Positions 25,999 to 33,975 of a DNA stretch of 54,129 nt are shown piece by piece. This stretch comes from CAYHZL01 sp964361075. GTDB taxonomy: Bacteria; Bacteroidota; Ignavibacteria; UBA10030; UBA8401. Each line of letters begins with the position of its first letter. The first letter of the stretch is position 1. Both the position numbers and the translations under genes were made by a program. Below the pieces are notes generated by a model. That model searched no databases. It was not told the origin of the DNA and saw nothing but the letters and a program-made list of their open reading frames with translations. The stretch spans positions 1-54,129 of the forward strand of contig CAYHZL010000003.1 of assembly GCA_964361075.1 (NCBI GenBank), in the 5' to 3' direction.

Positions 25999-27492
25999 CT
26001 ATTGTTGATGTTGAGCAGTAAGCTTTACGGCTTGGATGCCGGCAGACATTTTATCCATCGTTTCTTGATATTCTTTTTGAGGAACAGAATCATGCACCAC
26101 TCCGCCGCCCGCTTGAAAATATGCAATACCATCTTTTACAACAATGGTGCGAATTGCAATACACGAATCCAGGTTGCCGGAAAAATCAAGATAGCCGATT
26201 GCGCCGCCATACACACCTCGTTTGTACGGTTCAAGTTCAGCTATAATTTCCATTGCGCGAATTTTCGGCGCGCCGCTTAATGTGCCTGCCGGAAAACAAG
26301 AATACAATGCATCAAGTGCAGTCATTTCTTTTTTTAGTCTGCCTTTCACGTTAGAAACAATGTGCATCACGTGAGAATATTTTTCAATAATCATGAATTG
26401 CGTAACTTCCACAGAACCAAATTCGCTGATGCGACCGATATCATTTCTTCCTAAATCAACAAGCATCAAATGTTCAGCCCGCTCTTTTTCATCGGCAAGT
26501 AATTCTTTTTCAAGTTGCTCATCTTCTTCAACAGAAGTACCGCGTTTTCGCGTTCCCGCGATTGGTCGCGTTTCGACAACTCCGTTTTCAACGCGCACCA
26601 GCAATTCCGGTGATGAACCGATAATGTTCAGTCCTTGTATATTAAAAAAATATAAATACGGCGAAGGATTTACGATCCGCAACATGCGATAGATTGAAAA
26701 TGCGTCGCCATCAAAAGTAGCTTTCATTCTTTGTGACGGCACAACTTGAAAAATATCTCCTTCAACAATATATTTTTTTGCTTTCTCAACTGCGTCGCAA
26801 TAGTCTTGCTGTGAAATTGTTTGTTGAATATCGCTGATTGTTGACGGAATAATTTCTGGAACAATGTTTTTGCTTAATAATTGTTTCATTTTTTTTATTT
26901 CAACAACAGCTTTATCATATTCCTCACGAAGCTGAGCTTCGTTTGCATTCGGCGAAATATATCCATTTGCTATAATCAAAACTTTTCGTTTCAGTGTATC
27001 GAAGACCAGCAGCGTATCAAAAAACATTAATGTCGCATCAGCAATATTCAATTCATCAATTTTTGCTGTGGGAATATTTTCGATAAGTTGAATTGTTTCA
27101 TATCCAAAAAATCCAACTGCGCCGCCGGTAAAACGCGGCAGTCCTTCGAGATGAACCGATTTGCAATGAGCAAAAATTGTTTTCAATGCTGTGAGCGGAT
27201 GCATCGAAGGATTTACTAAATTCGGAAGCACAGTTACATCTGCGTGGCGAGGTTTAATTGAAAACGTATTGCCATGAATTTCGAAGACCATAAACGGATT
27301 GTAACCGATAAACGAGTAGCGGGCGATCTTTTCCCCGCCTTCCACACTTTCAAAAAGAAAAGAGTACGGACTTTCATCTTTTATTTTAAGATAGACCGAG
27401 ACAGGCGTTTCAGTATCAGCAATCAGTTCTTCATACATAGGAATGATGTTGCCTTGTGCTGCTAATGTTTTAAATTGTTCGAACGAAGTCAT
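25999..27492 (-). CDS. trpE: Anthranilate synthase component I
   Basis: TrpE makes anthranilate from chorismate, the first committed step to tryptophan. In 497 residues the N-terminal tryptophan-binding motif FLFESVEGGEKIARYSFIG is at about 46-64 and the chorismate-binding domain has SSPELLVR, RPIAGTRKRG, ADEKERAEHLMLVDLGRND and AGTLSGAPKIRAMEII. An intact regulatory site suggests feedback inhibition by tryptophan. It pairs with the amidotransferase downstream; the other trp genes are not in the window. Confidence 0.95.
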   Translation of the reverse strand: MTSFEQFKTLAAQGNIIPMYEELIADTETPVSVYLKIKDESPYSFLFESVEGGEKIARYSFIGYNPFMVFEIHGNTFSIKPRHADVTVLPNLVNPSMHPLTALKTIFAHCKSVHLEGLPRFTGGAVGFFGYETIQLIENIPTAKIDELNIADATLMFFDTLLVFDTLKRKVLIIANGYISPNANEAQLREEYDKAVVEIKKMKQLLSKNIVPEIIPSTISDIQQTISQQDYCDAVEKAKKYIVEGDIFQVVPSQRMKATFDGDAFSIYRMLRIVNPSPYLYFFNIQGLNIIGSSPELLVRVENGVVETRPIAGTRKRGTSVEEDEQLEKELLADEKERAEHLMLVDLGRNDIGRISEFGSVEVTQFMIIEKYSHVMHIVSNVKGRLKKEMTALDALYSCFPAGTLSGAPKIRAMEIIAELEPYKRGVYGGAIGYLDFSGNLDSCIAIRTIVVKDGIAYFQAGGGVVHDSVPQKEYQETMDKMSAGIQAVKLTAQHQQ

Positions 27493-27499
27493 GCGATCA

Positions 27500-28531
27500 T
27501 TATCTAAAAATGGTTTTCATAATTTCAGCCGCGTTACGCACATCCTCCATAGAAACATCAAGATGAGTTACGATACGAATGCTGGTAAATGTTCCTTGAG
27601 AAACGAGCACACCTTTTGATTTTAACAATGAAATAATTTCACTCGGAGTTTTTCCGGTTTTCTCAACTTCAATTAACACAATGTTGGTTTGTACTGATTC
27701 TACATCAATTGTACAACGAGTGAGCGATGAAAGTGATTCAGCTAAGAATTTTGCCTTCGCATGATCTTCTTTCAATCGTTCGATATTATTATTTACTGCA
27801 TACAACGCACCGGCAGCAATAATTCCGGCTTGACGCATTCCACCACCAAACACCTTGCGCCACTTGTGAGCTTTTTCAATAAAGTTTGCTGTTCCGCAAA
27901 TGGCAGAACCAACTGGTGCGCCTAATCCTTTTGAGAAGCAGACAGAGACAGAATCAAAATGCTGCGCATATTCCTTTGGAGAAATTCCTGTTGCAACACA
28001 CGCATTCCATACACGCGCACCATCAAGGTGAAGAATAATATTCTGAGCGCGTGCAAATTCCGATATTTTTTTTATTTCTTCGATTGGATAAATTGTGCCG
28101 CCAGCGCGGTTATGAGTGTTTTCCAATCCGATCATTTTTGTGCGCGGCATGTAATACACATTCGGACGAATTGCAGAAGGCAATTGCTCAACACCAATTG
28201 CACCTCGTATTCCCTTTATAGTTTTCACTTGCACATTGGAAAGAATTGCAGGTGCAGCAGTTTCATAATTGAAAATATGTGCATCTTCTTCTACAATAAT
28301 TTCATCGCCGGCTTCCGTGTGAGATTTAACGGCAAGTTGATTGCTTAAACATCCGCTTGAAACGTAGAGCGCTTTTTCTTTTCCAAGCATCGCTGCAACT
28401 TTTTCTTGTAACGCAATAACAGTCGGATCTTCACCGAACACGTCGTCGCCAACTTCTGCGTTTGCCATTGCTTCGCGCATTGCTTTCGTTGGCTTGGTAA
28501 CTGTATCGCTTCGTAAATCAATAAATTTCAT
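27500..28531 (-). CDS. ltaE: Low-specificity L-threonine aldolase
   Basis: This PLP enzyme splits L-threonine or L-allo-threonine into glycine and acetaldehyde. The 343-residue protein starts with IDLRSDTVTKPT, has GDDVFGEDPTV, the carboxylate-binding HLDGARVWNA, and the PLP lysine in CFSKGLGAPVGS (about residue 200). Its ATG overlaps the lnt stop by four bases, and trpE begins eight bases downstream; the operon is compact but not a single pathway. Confidence 0.93.
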   Translation of the reverse strand: MKFIDLRSDTVTKPTKAMREAMANAEVGDDVFGEDPTVIALQEKVAAMLGKEKALYVSSGCLSNQLAVKSHTEAGDEIIVEEDAHIFNYETAAPAILSNVQVKTIKGIRGAIGVEQLPSAIRPNVYYMPRTKMIGLENTHNRAGGTIYPIEEIKKISEFARAQNIILHLDGARVWNACVATGISPKEYAQHFDSVSVCFSKGLGAPVGSAICGTANFIEKAHKWRKVFGGGMRQAGIIAAGALYAVNNNIERLKEDHAKAKFLAESLSSLTRCTIDVESVQTNIVLIEVEKTGKTPSEIISLLKSKGVLVSQGTFTSIRIVTHLDVSMEDVRNAAEIMKTIFR

Positions 28532-30150
28532 ATTCGTTTACTTTTTTTTGTGAAGACAGTGATAATTGAAAATACAAAAAATATTGCGGCAACAATAGCA
28601 CAAAAACGTGCAAGCCAATCGCCATGTGTTGTGTAAAATGTTTTTGTTGAATTTTTTTCGATCCAATGCGCGATGGATGTCTGTGTGTACATTGTTGTCG
28701 CGTTGTACATAGTTCCGTTGGGATCGATGAATGACGAAATTCCACCGTTCGCACAACGTACGACCCAACGACGGTTTTCTATTGCACGAAGAACGGCGTA
28801 TTGATTGTGTTGTCTTGCGCCGGATGTATTTCCCCACCAGCTATCATTGGTAATGAAAATAAGATATTCCGCGCCTTTGTTTACAAAGTTTGCAACAAAT
28901 TCAGGAAAGATAGATTCGTAACAAATCATTCCGAGAAAATTTGTATTTGTTGCGCTGTGATGAAAAATTGTGCTGTCTTTTCCAATTCCCCAATTACTAA
29001 TACCAACACCCCAACGAAGCGGTTCAATTAGAAACACAACTTTGTCGGCGTACGGAATTCGTTCTGCAAATGGAACAAGTCTCATCTTGCTGTACGTCTG
29101 CGCAGTTTCTGTATTAGGTTGAATGCAGATTACAGCATTATACGAATCGTAAAAAATATTTGTTCCTTTAATCAGACTGCTTCCTGCAGGTGCATCGTTG
29201 TTGTAATAGTATTTCGTTTTCACATACCCGCTCACAATGCTGATATCTAAACTATCAATAAATTTTTTAAGAAGTGAGTAGTGTTCAGTATGCGTTGGGA
29301 TATCAAAAAGAATTGCTGTTTCCGGTAAAACAACAATTGATGCAGAATCTTTTTTCAACTGATCAAAAATTGGCAGATACGATTGTACTAGTCTCCAACG
29401 ACCGGCTAATGTACCGGCACCTTCCCACTTCTCCCATGGGTCTGTATTAGGTTGAACAATGCCAATCTTAATTCTTGTGGCGGAAGGTTCAGGTGCATGA
29501 TGTCTCATCATGCCATAAAAATTTGGCAGCACATACAGAAGCGTTGCTATTCCGATGAGAGTAAATTTTTTACGAAGAGAAAAGTTCCATTCCGGATTGA
29601 GTGCAATAAAAATTAAAATATTAATAATCAGCAACAGCAATGAAATTCCGTACACACCGGTGTATTCAATAAATTGAATTTTTTCAAGTGAATATGTTTG
29701 TGTGTTGCCAAGTGTCAGCCACGGGAAAGAAAATTCTCCCAATGCATACAACCATTCAAACGTAATCCATACAAATGGAAATGAAAAAATTCCCCATCGC
29801 AATCCGATTTTTCTTCGAATAAAAAAATAGATGAGTGCGGGAAAACAAAAAAACAATGGCTGCCATAAAAGTAAAGCGCCGCCCGCCAGCATTAAGTACG
29901 GATCTTTGTGATGAGTAAATCCGCCAACCCAATACACACTAACAAGACAGAAAATAAAAAAAGTTGTGTATGCATAACGAAACATTGAACCGTACGTTCG
30001 GATGCGTTCCACCAAAAAAAGAAATGGTACGAATGCAACAGTTGCTATAATACCAAAAGGAATTGGAGGAAATGAACAGCCAAGCAGAATACCGGACGCG
30101 AGCGAAAGCAGCAGAAATTGTTGTGTACTGCGCGAGAATGAAATTTTCAC
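28528..30150 (-). CDS. lnt: Apolipoprotein N-acyltransferase
   Basis: Lnt adds the third acyl chain to lipoproteins at the inner membrane. In 540 residues about six transmembrane segments (to about 210) precede a nitrilase-like periplasmic domain with the catalytic triad in VLPETAI (Glu), YSKMRLVPFAERIPY (Lys) and ICYESIFPEF (Cys). WWGNTSGARQHNQYAVLRAIENRR is the conserved C-terminal block. A final membrane segment follows. Its presence implies a diderm envelope with triacylated lipoproteins. Confidence 0.93.
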   Translation of the reverse strand: MKISFSRSTQQFLLLSLASGILLGCSFPPIPFGIIATVAFVPFLFLVERIRTYGSMFRYAYTTFFIFCLVSVYWVGGFTHHKDPYLMLAGGALLLWQPLFFCFPALIYFFIRRKIGLRWGIFSFPFVWITFEWLYALGEFSFPWLTLGNTQTYSLEKIQFIEYTGVYGISLLLLIINILIFIALNPEWNFSLRKKFTLIGIATLLYVLPNFYGMMRHHAPEPSATRIKIGIVQPNTDPWEKWEGAGTLAGRWRLVQSYLPIFDQLKKDSASIVVLPETAILFDIPTHTEHYSLLKKFIDSLDISIVSGYVKTKYYYNNDAPAGSSLIKGTNIFYDSYNAVICIQPNTETAQTYSKMRLVPFAERIPYADKVVFLIEPLRWGVGISNWGIGKDSTIFHHSATNTNFLGMICYESIFPEFVANFVNKGAEYLIFITNDSWWGNTSGARQHNQYAVLRAIENRRWVVRCANGGISSFIDPNGTMYNATTMYTQTSIAHWIEKNSTKTFYTTHGDWLARFCAIVAAIFFVFSIITVFTKKSKRI

Positions 30151-30159
30151 AATGTATCT

Positions 30160-30729
30160 TTATCCTGTTGAATAAAACGAGAATTTATTTTTCAAAAATT
30201 TCCAACTATAGATGACCGCGAGTGCGCACCCAACTCCAATTACTGCGCCGCCTGCAATATCGGAAGGATAATGAACTCCGACGTACGGACGAGTGAATGC
30301 AATCAGTGAAGCGAAGCTGAACCACCACCACTTTTGTTTTCTGTAGTAATATGAAATAATAGTTGCTGCAGCGAAATTATTGACAGCATGAGATGAAGGA
30401 AATGATAAGCCGCTTCCGCAATCGACAAGCATGCGTACACCGCTCAGAACATGACACGGCCGTATTCTGCCAATCAATTGTTTTAAAACTGAACTACTGA
30501 ATTGATCACTGACGACAATTGTTGCAATTAATAATACTCCGACAGTTCGTCCTTCTTTTTTCCCTTTGATCATCAATGTGAGCCACGCAAACAATGCAAC
30601 AATTTGAAACGGACGATGCTTGTTCAGATCAGTAAGAAACGGCATGAGAACATCAAACACGGGATTGCTTAGTGTGTGATTAATAAAGAAAAAAATCGCT
30701 GTGTCGATCGAATAAAAAAAATCACTCAT
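30160..30729 (-). CDS. PAP2 family membrane phosphatase
   Basis: In 189 residues with about five membrane helices, the three phosphatase motifs are K(x6)RP (KQLIGRIRP), P-S-S-H (SFPSSHAVN) and R(x5)H(x3)D (TRPYVGVHYPSD). Such enzymes dephosphorylate lipid phosphates: undecaprenyl pyrophosphate, phosphatidylglycerol phosphate, or, in mycobacteria, decaprenyl-phosphoryl-5-phosphoribose (Rv3807c). With the DprE1/DprE2/UbiA genes 2.5 kb upstream on the same strand, the last role is a reasonable guess but not shown. Its start is one base after the stop of the DedA gene. Confidence 0.85.
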   Translation of the reverse strand: MSDFFYSIDTAIFFFINHTLSNPVFDVLMPFLTDLNKHRPFQIVALFAWLTLMIKGKKEGRTVGVLLIATIVVSDQFSSSVLKQLIGRIRPCHVLSGVRMLVDCGSGLSFPSSHAVNNFAAATIISYYYRKQKWWWFSFASLIAFTRPYVGVHYPSDIAGGAVIGVGCALAVIYSWKFLKNKFSFYSTG

Positions 30730-31350
30730 TTACTTTATCTCGTTTTTATTTTTATTAGAACGACGATAATACCAAACAATCAAAGAAATAATTACAACAA
30801 GAACGAGTAACACGGTAACAATTTTGCTGTAGGTTGAAAGCAACGAGCCGATTGCTTCCCAATTCTGTCCAAGTAACGTGCCGATGTAAATAAGAATGGC
30901 ATTCCAAAGCAGAGCGCTGAAAAAACAGAGCGCAGTCGTTTGCAATAATTTTAATTCGGACATGCCTGCAAAAAATCCGACGACGGCACGTGTGCCAGAA
31001 AGAAATCTATTGGCGATGATGATTAAATAACCATACTTTCGAAACCACGCTTCCACTTTATGAATATTCTCCAACGGAATAAATTTTATTTTATTTTTTT
31101 CGATAATCGAAAGTCCGAACCAGTCTCCGATGATATACATCGTCATGAAACCGGTTGTGCTGCCAAGTGTAGCGAACAGGAGTGCAGGAATAAAATTAAT
31201 ATGTCCAATGCCAATCAATGAACCTCCTGCCACTATGATAACGTCACTTGGTGACGGTGGAAAAATATTTTCGATATAGGCGATGGCAAATAACGCAGCA
31301 TACACCCATGCCGGACTTAAACTTTGTAAATATTGAATGATTGATTCCAC
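30730..31350 (-). CDS. DedA family membrane protein
   Basis: The 206-residue protein has the DedA/SNARE-associated signature: ENIFPPSPSDVIIVAGGSLIG near residue 27, an amphipathic re-entrant region, and NRFLSGTRAVVGFFAGM near 112 with the conserved arginine. Some DedA proteins have been shown to recycle undecaprenyl phosphate or move phosphatidylethanolamine; which applies here is unknown. It directly precedes a PAP2 phosphatase, a frequent pairing in lipid-carrier recycling. Confidence 0.88.
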   Translation of the reverse strand: MESIIQYLQSLSPAWVYAALFAIAYIENIFPPSPSDVIIVAGGSLIGIGHINFIPALLFATLGSTTGFMTMYIIGDWFGLSIIEKNKIKFIPLENIHKVEAWFRKYGYLIIIANRFLSGTRAVVGFFAGMSELKLLQTTALCFFSALLWNAILIYIGTLLGQNWEAIGSLLSTYSKIVTVLLVLVVIISLIVWYYRRSNKNKNEIK

Positions 31351-31383
31351 AATTTTCCTGATTCTAATTTTTAGATTTAGAAT

Positions 31384-31414
31384 AGATTCCCGCCAAAAAC
31401 GTGCGGGAATGACG
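31384..31414. repeat. GATTCCCGC palindrome
   Basis: AGATTCCCGCC ... TGCGGGAATGACG, matching the module at 10074-10104 inside an ACTG-ended element with two differences. It is followed by two more short palindromes (GACGCAAGCGTC at about 31411-31422 and CGGGGTATTAGACCCG at about 31425-31440). The cluster lies between ispF and the DedA gene and could form terminator-like hairpins. Confidence 0.55.
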
Positions 31415-31457
31415 ACGCAAGCGTCGGGGTATTAGACCCGATAGAGAATACTACTGT

Positions 31458-31937
31458 TTAACTTTTTGAAACAATTGACGCAACAGCATGGGCAACCGCG
31501 CCTTCGCCGGCGCCGATAAATCCTAACCCTTCATTCGTTGTTGCTTTGACAGAGACTTGTTCGATAGAAATGTATAATGCTTTCGAAATATTCCTTCGCA
31601 TAGTATCAACATACGGTGCAATTTTTGGTTTTTGCAATACGAGAGTAGCATCTATGTTGACAATTGAAAATTTATTTTGTGAAAGCAACTCTCCGACATT
31701 CGAGAGAAGTGTGAGACTCGAAATATTTTTGTATCGTTCGTCGGTATCAGGAAAATGTTTTCCGATGTCGCCCAACGCTGCGGCGCCGAGCAACGCATCG
31801 GCAATCGCATGGAGCAATACATCGGCGTCGGAATGTCCGAGTAAACCTTTTTCAAAAGGAATTGTAACACCGCCGATAATTAATCTTCGTCCTGCAACTA
31901 ACTTGTGAACATCAAACCCAAATCCGATTCTATTCAT
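31458..31937 (-). CDS. ispF: 2-C-methyl-D-erythritol 2,4-cyclodiphosphate synthase
   Basis: IspF makes the cyclic diphosphate intermediate of the MEP isoprenoid pathway. In 159 residues the zinc ligands are in FGFDVHKL (Asp, His) and GHSDADVLLHAIADALLGAAALGDIGKHFPDTD (His). Length is normal. It overlaps the acylphosphatase stop by four bases. No other MEP gene is present here. Confidence 0.96.
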   Translation of the reverse strand: MNRIGFGFDVHKLVAGRRLIIGGVTIPFEKGLLGHSDADVLLHAIADALLGAAALGDIGKHFPDTDERYKNISSLTLLSNVGELLSQNKFSIVNIDATLVLQKPKIAPYVDTMRRNISKALYISIEQVSVKATTNEGLGFIGAGEGAVAHAVASIVSKS

Positions 31938-32209
31938 GATTTTATTTTAAATCCTAAAAATAAGTTTTTGGCATCACTCCACTCCACCGCAACATCATTG
32001 ACCTGCGCGCCGCGTGGACCAAGTTGTAATTGTTTGATAAATTCTTCGATAAGAGATCGTTCACCTTCTACTTCAACATACACAGTTCCATCGTAGCGGT
32101 TTTCAACAAATCCTTTTAAATCCAACTTTCGCACATTTCTGTCAACAAACCAACGAAAGCCGACGCCTTGCACAATTCCGTTCACAATAATATTTGCGTG
32201 ACTATTCAT
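31934..32209 (-). CDS. acyP: Acylphosphatase
   Basis: This small enzyme hydrolyses carboxyl-phosphate bonds. In 91 residues the catalytic arginine is in GIVQGVGFRWFV and the catalytic asparagine in GFVENRYDG. The ATG at 32209 is preferred: an ATG two codons upstream (32215) lies inside the inserted GGGC-ended element, and the TCAT target duplication contains the native start codon. Before that insertion the start would have been one base after the stop of the DMT transporter gene. Confidence 0.9.
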   Translation of the reverse strand: MNSHANIIVNGIVQGVGFRWFVDRNVRKLDLKGFVENRYDGTVYVEVEGERSLIEEFIKQLQLGPRGAQVNDVAVEWSDAKNLFLGFKIKS

Positions 32210-32348
32210 GGGCATCTCTAAAAACCTAAAAAAATTGTCATTGCGAGCCGTTCTTTAGCGAAGCAATCTCGTTTTTTTCTTTTTAATGGAAAGATTGCTT
32301 CGGTCGCTTCGCTCCCTCGCAATGACGACAATGTTTTTAGAGATGCCC
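32210..32348. mobile_element. GGGC-ended MITE-like element, copy 2
   Basis: This 139-bp element has perfect inverted ends GGGCATCTCTAAAAAC / GTTTTTAGAGATGCCC and a perfect 4-bp direct repeat TCAT (32206-32209 and 32349-32352). Its core differs from the other copies: ATTGTCATTGCGAGC ... CTCGCAATGACGACAAT, with GAAGCAATC and GATTGCTTC as inner inverted repeats. It splits a one-base gap between the DMT gene and acyP. Confidence 0.85.
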
Positions 32349-32353
32349 TCATA

Positions 32354-33244
32354 TTATTCTTTCACTATAGAAATCTTCCAACCGAATTTTTCTACCATCG
32401 TTTCAAATAATTCTGAAATAAGAATGCCTGCGATAATGAAAATGCCTCCGAGAATACCGTTTCTTCCGAGCATCTCACCTAAAACAAAATACGCAAGCAC
32501 TGCCGATATAACGGGTTCAATCGTAAAAATAATTACCGCTCGTGTTGGTGTTGTTTCTTTTTGAAAACGCGATTGCGAGTACGTAGTTACAATAGTTGCA
32601 AGAATTCCCATATACAACAGCATCGCAATCATTTGCATATTCAATGTGAGCCGCGCAGTTTCCATCGGAATCATACACAGAGCAATCAACCCGCTGCAAA
32701 AAATTTGTACAAATGTTAAATGATAGACATCGGATTTTTTTGCGAAAATATCCAAATAGACAATGTAAATTCCAAATAAGAATGCAGAAAAAAGAGTGAA
32801 TGCATCTCCAATATTAAATCCGGAAGATGCCGGCGATGTGAGAAGAAATAATCCGATTGAAACGAGAACGATTCCAACAATGTTGCCGAGTGTCGGCATT
32901 CGTTTTTCAATTACCATTTGCGCAAGAGGCGTGAAGATAACCATCATCCCTGTAATGAAAGCAGATTTGGATGCTGTCGTAAATTGCAATCCGTAATTTT
33001 GCACTGCTATGCCGACACCGAGCAGAATGCCGAGTATTGTTCCGTTGCGGATTGCAGTGTTGTTCAACGAGCGGAGTTTTTTATTGAACACTGCTGCAAA
33101 CACTGCAGCGCCAATTGTAAAACGAATTGTTACAAATACAAACGGCGAAATAAGTTGTTCCGCAGATTTTAAAACAATAAAAGTGCTGCCCCAAATAAAT
33201 GTTGTTGCAAAAAGAATGAGTTCGGCTTTTGTTCGTAATTTCAT
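32354..33244 (-). CDS. EamA/DMT superfamily transporter
   Basis: This 296-residue inner-membrane protein has about ten hydrophobic helices and two EamA repeats (first block ATTFIWGSTFIVLKSAEQLISPF, second near residue 150-285 with FTIEPVISAVLAYFVLGE). Substrate is unknown for most such proteins. It overlaps the dprE2-like stop by one base, so it is translationally linked to the polyprenyl-arabinose genes. Because SMR-type members of the DMT superfamily (ArnE/ArnF) flip undecaprenyl-phosphate-linked aminoarabinose, a flippase role is a candidate. Confidence 0.85.
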   Translation of the reverse strand: MKLRTKAELILFATTFIWGSTFIVLKSAEQLISPFVFVTIRFTIGAAVFAAVFNKKLRSLNNTAIRNGTILGILLGVGIAVQNYGLQFTTASKSAFITGMMVIFTPLAQMVIEKRMPTLGNIVGIVLVSIGLFLLTSPASSGFNIGDAFTLFSAFLFGIYIVYLDIFAKKSDVYHLTFVQIFCSGLIALCMIPMETARLTLNMQMIAMLLYMGILATIVTTYSQSRFQKETTPTRAVIIFTIEPVISAVLAYFVLGEMLGRNGILGGIFIIAGILISELFETMVEKFGWKISIVKE

Positions 33245-33975
33245 CAGACAGAAAGTTTCTTAAATATTTTTTCAGGGATAAGTTTAATAATGAGCATGAT
33301 CCATTTCCAAAACCATTTTGTAAACAGAACATCTTTGCCTTGTTGTTGTGCCGCAAAAATATCTTCCGCTACTTCTTTGGGGTGCGCGGTAAGTTTGGCA
33401 GGAAGTTCTAATCCCTCGGTCATTTTTGTGTACACGAATCCCGGGTTAACGGTTAAGACCTGAACACCTTTTATAAATAACCGGTTACGTACACCGGAAA
33501 GGTATGCAGTGAAACCGGCTTTAGCGCTGCCATACATATAATTTTTTTTGCGCCCTCGTTCTCCTGCAACAGAACTAATGCCGACAATAAATCCAAAGTT
33601 CCGAATGGAAAAATCATTTGCAATAATATTGAGTATTGAAACACAACCGATAAAATTGGTGTCGAGAATTTTATATGTTTCATCAAAATCATATTCGGCA
33701 TTTTCCTGATTGCCAAGATAACCGAATGCGCAGATAACGCCAAGCGGTTTTTCTTTCAGAGAAGAATAAAAATTTTTGTGCGAAGAAAAAGCGAGAGCGT
33801 CAAATTCAACCGCTTCTACATCTACCTGATAACGAATATGAATATCTACTGCAGAGAGAGAAAGGTCTTGCACATTTCTTCCGGCAAGAAAAAGATTATA
33901 ACCGGCTTTCGCGTAACGATGCGCTACTGCATTTGCAATATCAGAACTTGCGCCAAGAATTAATACATAACTCAT
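33244..33975 (-). CDS. dprE2: DprE2-like short-chain dehydrogenase (polyprenyl-phosphoryl-2-keto-ribose reductase)
   Basis: In mycobacteria DprE2 reduces the 2-keto intermediate made by DprE1 to give decaprenyl-phosphoryl-arabinose with NADH. This 243-residue SDR has the nucleotide motif LILGASSDIA, FDALAFSSH, FGYLGNQ, GISSVAGERGRKKNYMYGSAKAG (catalytic Ser, Tyr, Lys), NPGFVYTKM, and the C-terminal IPEKIFKKLSV that parallels the mycobacterial IPRSIFRKLPI. It starts next to the stop of the DprE1-like gene. The pair plus the UbiA-like gene is strong context for the call. Confidence 0.8.
   Translation of the reverse strand: MSYVLILGASSDIANAVAHRYAKAGYNLFLAGRNVQDLSLSAVDIHIRYQVDVEAVEFDALAFSSHKNFYSSLKEKPLGVICAFGYLGNQENAEYDFDETYKILDTNFIGCVSILNIIANDFSIRNFGFIVGISSVAGERGRKKNYMYGSAKAGFTAYLSGVRNRLFIKGVQVLTVNPGFVYTKMTEGLELPAKLTAHPKEVAEDIFAAQQQGKDVLFTKWFWKWIMLIIKLIPEKIFKKLSV

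Noticed and set aside
31351..31457. Small unknown gene between ispF and dedA
   Set aside because: No frame with a plausible start; the stretch consists of short palindromes shared with an element elsewhere.
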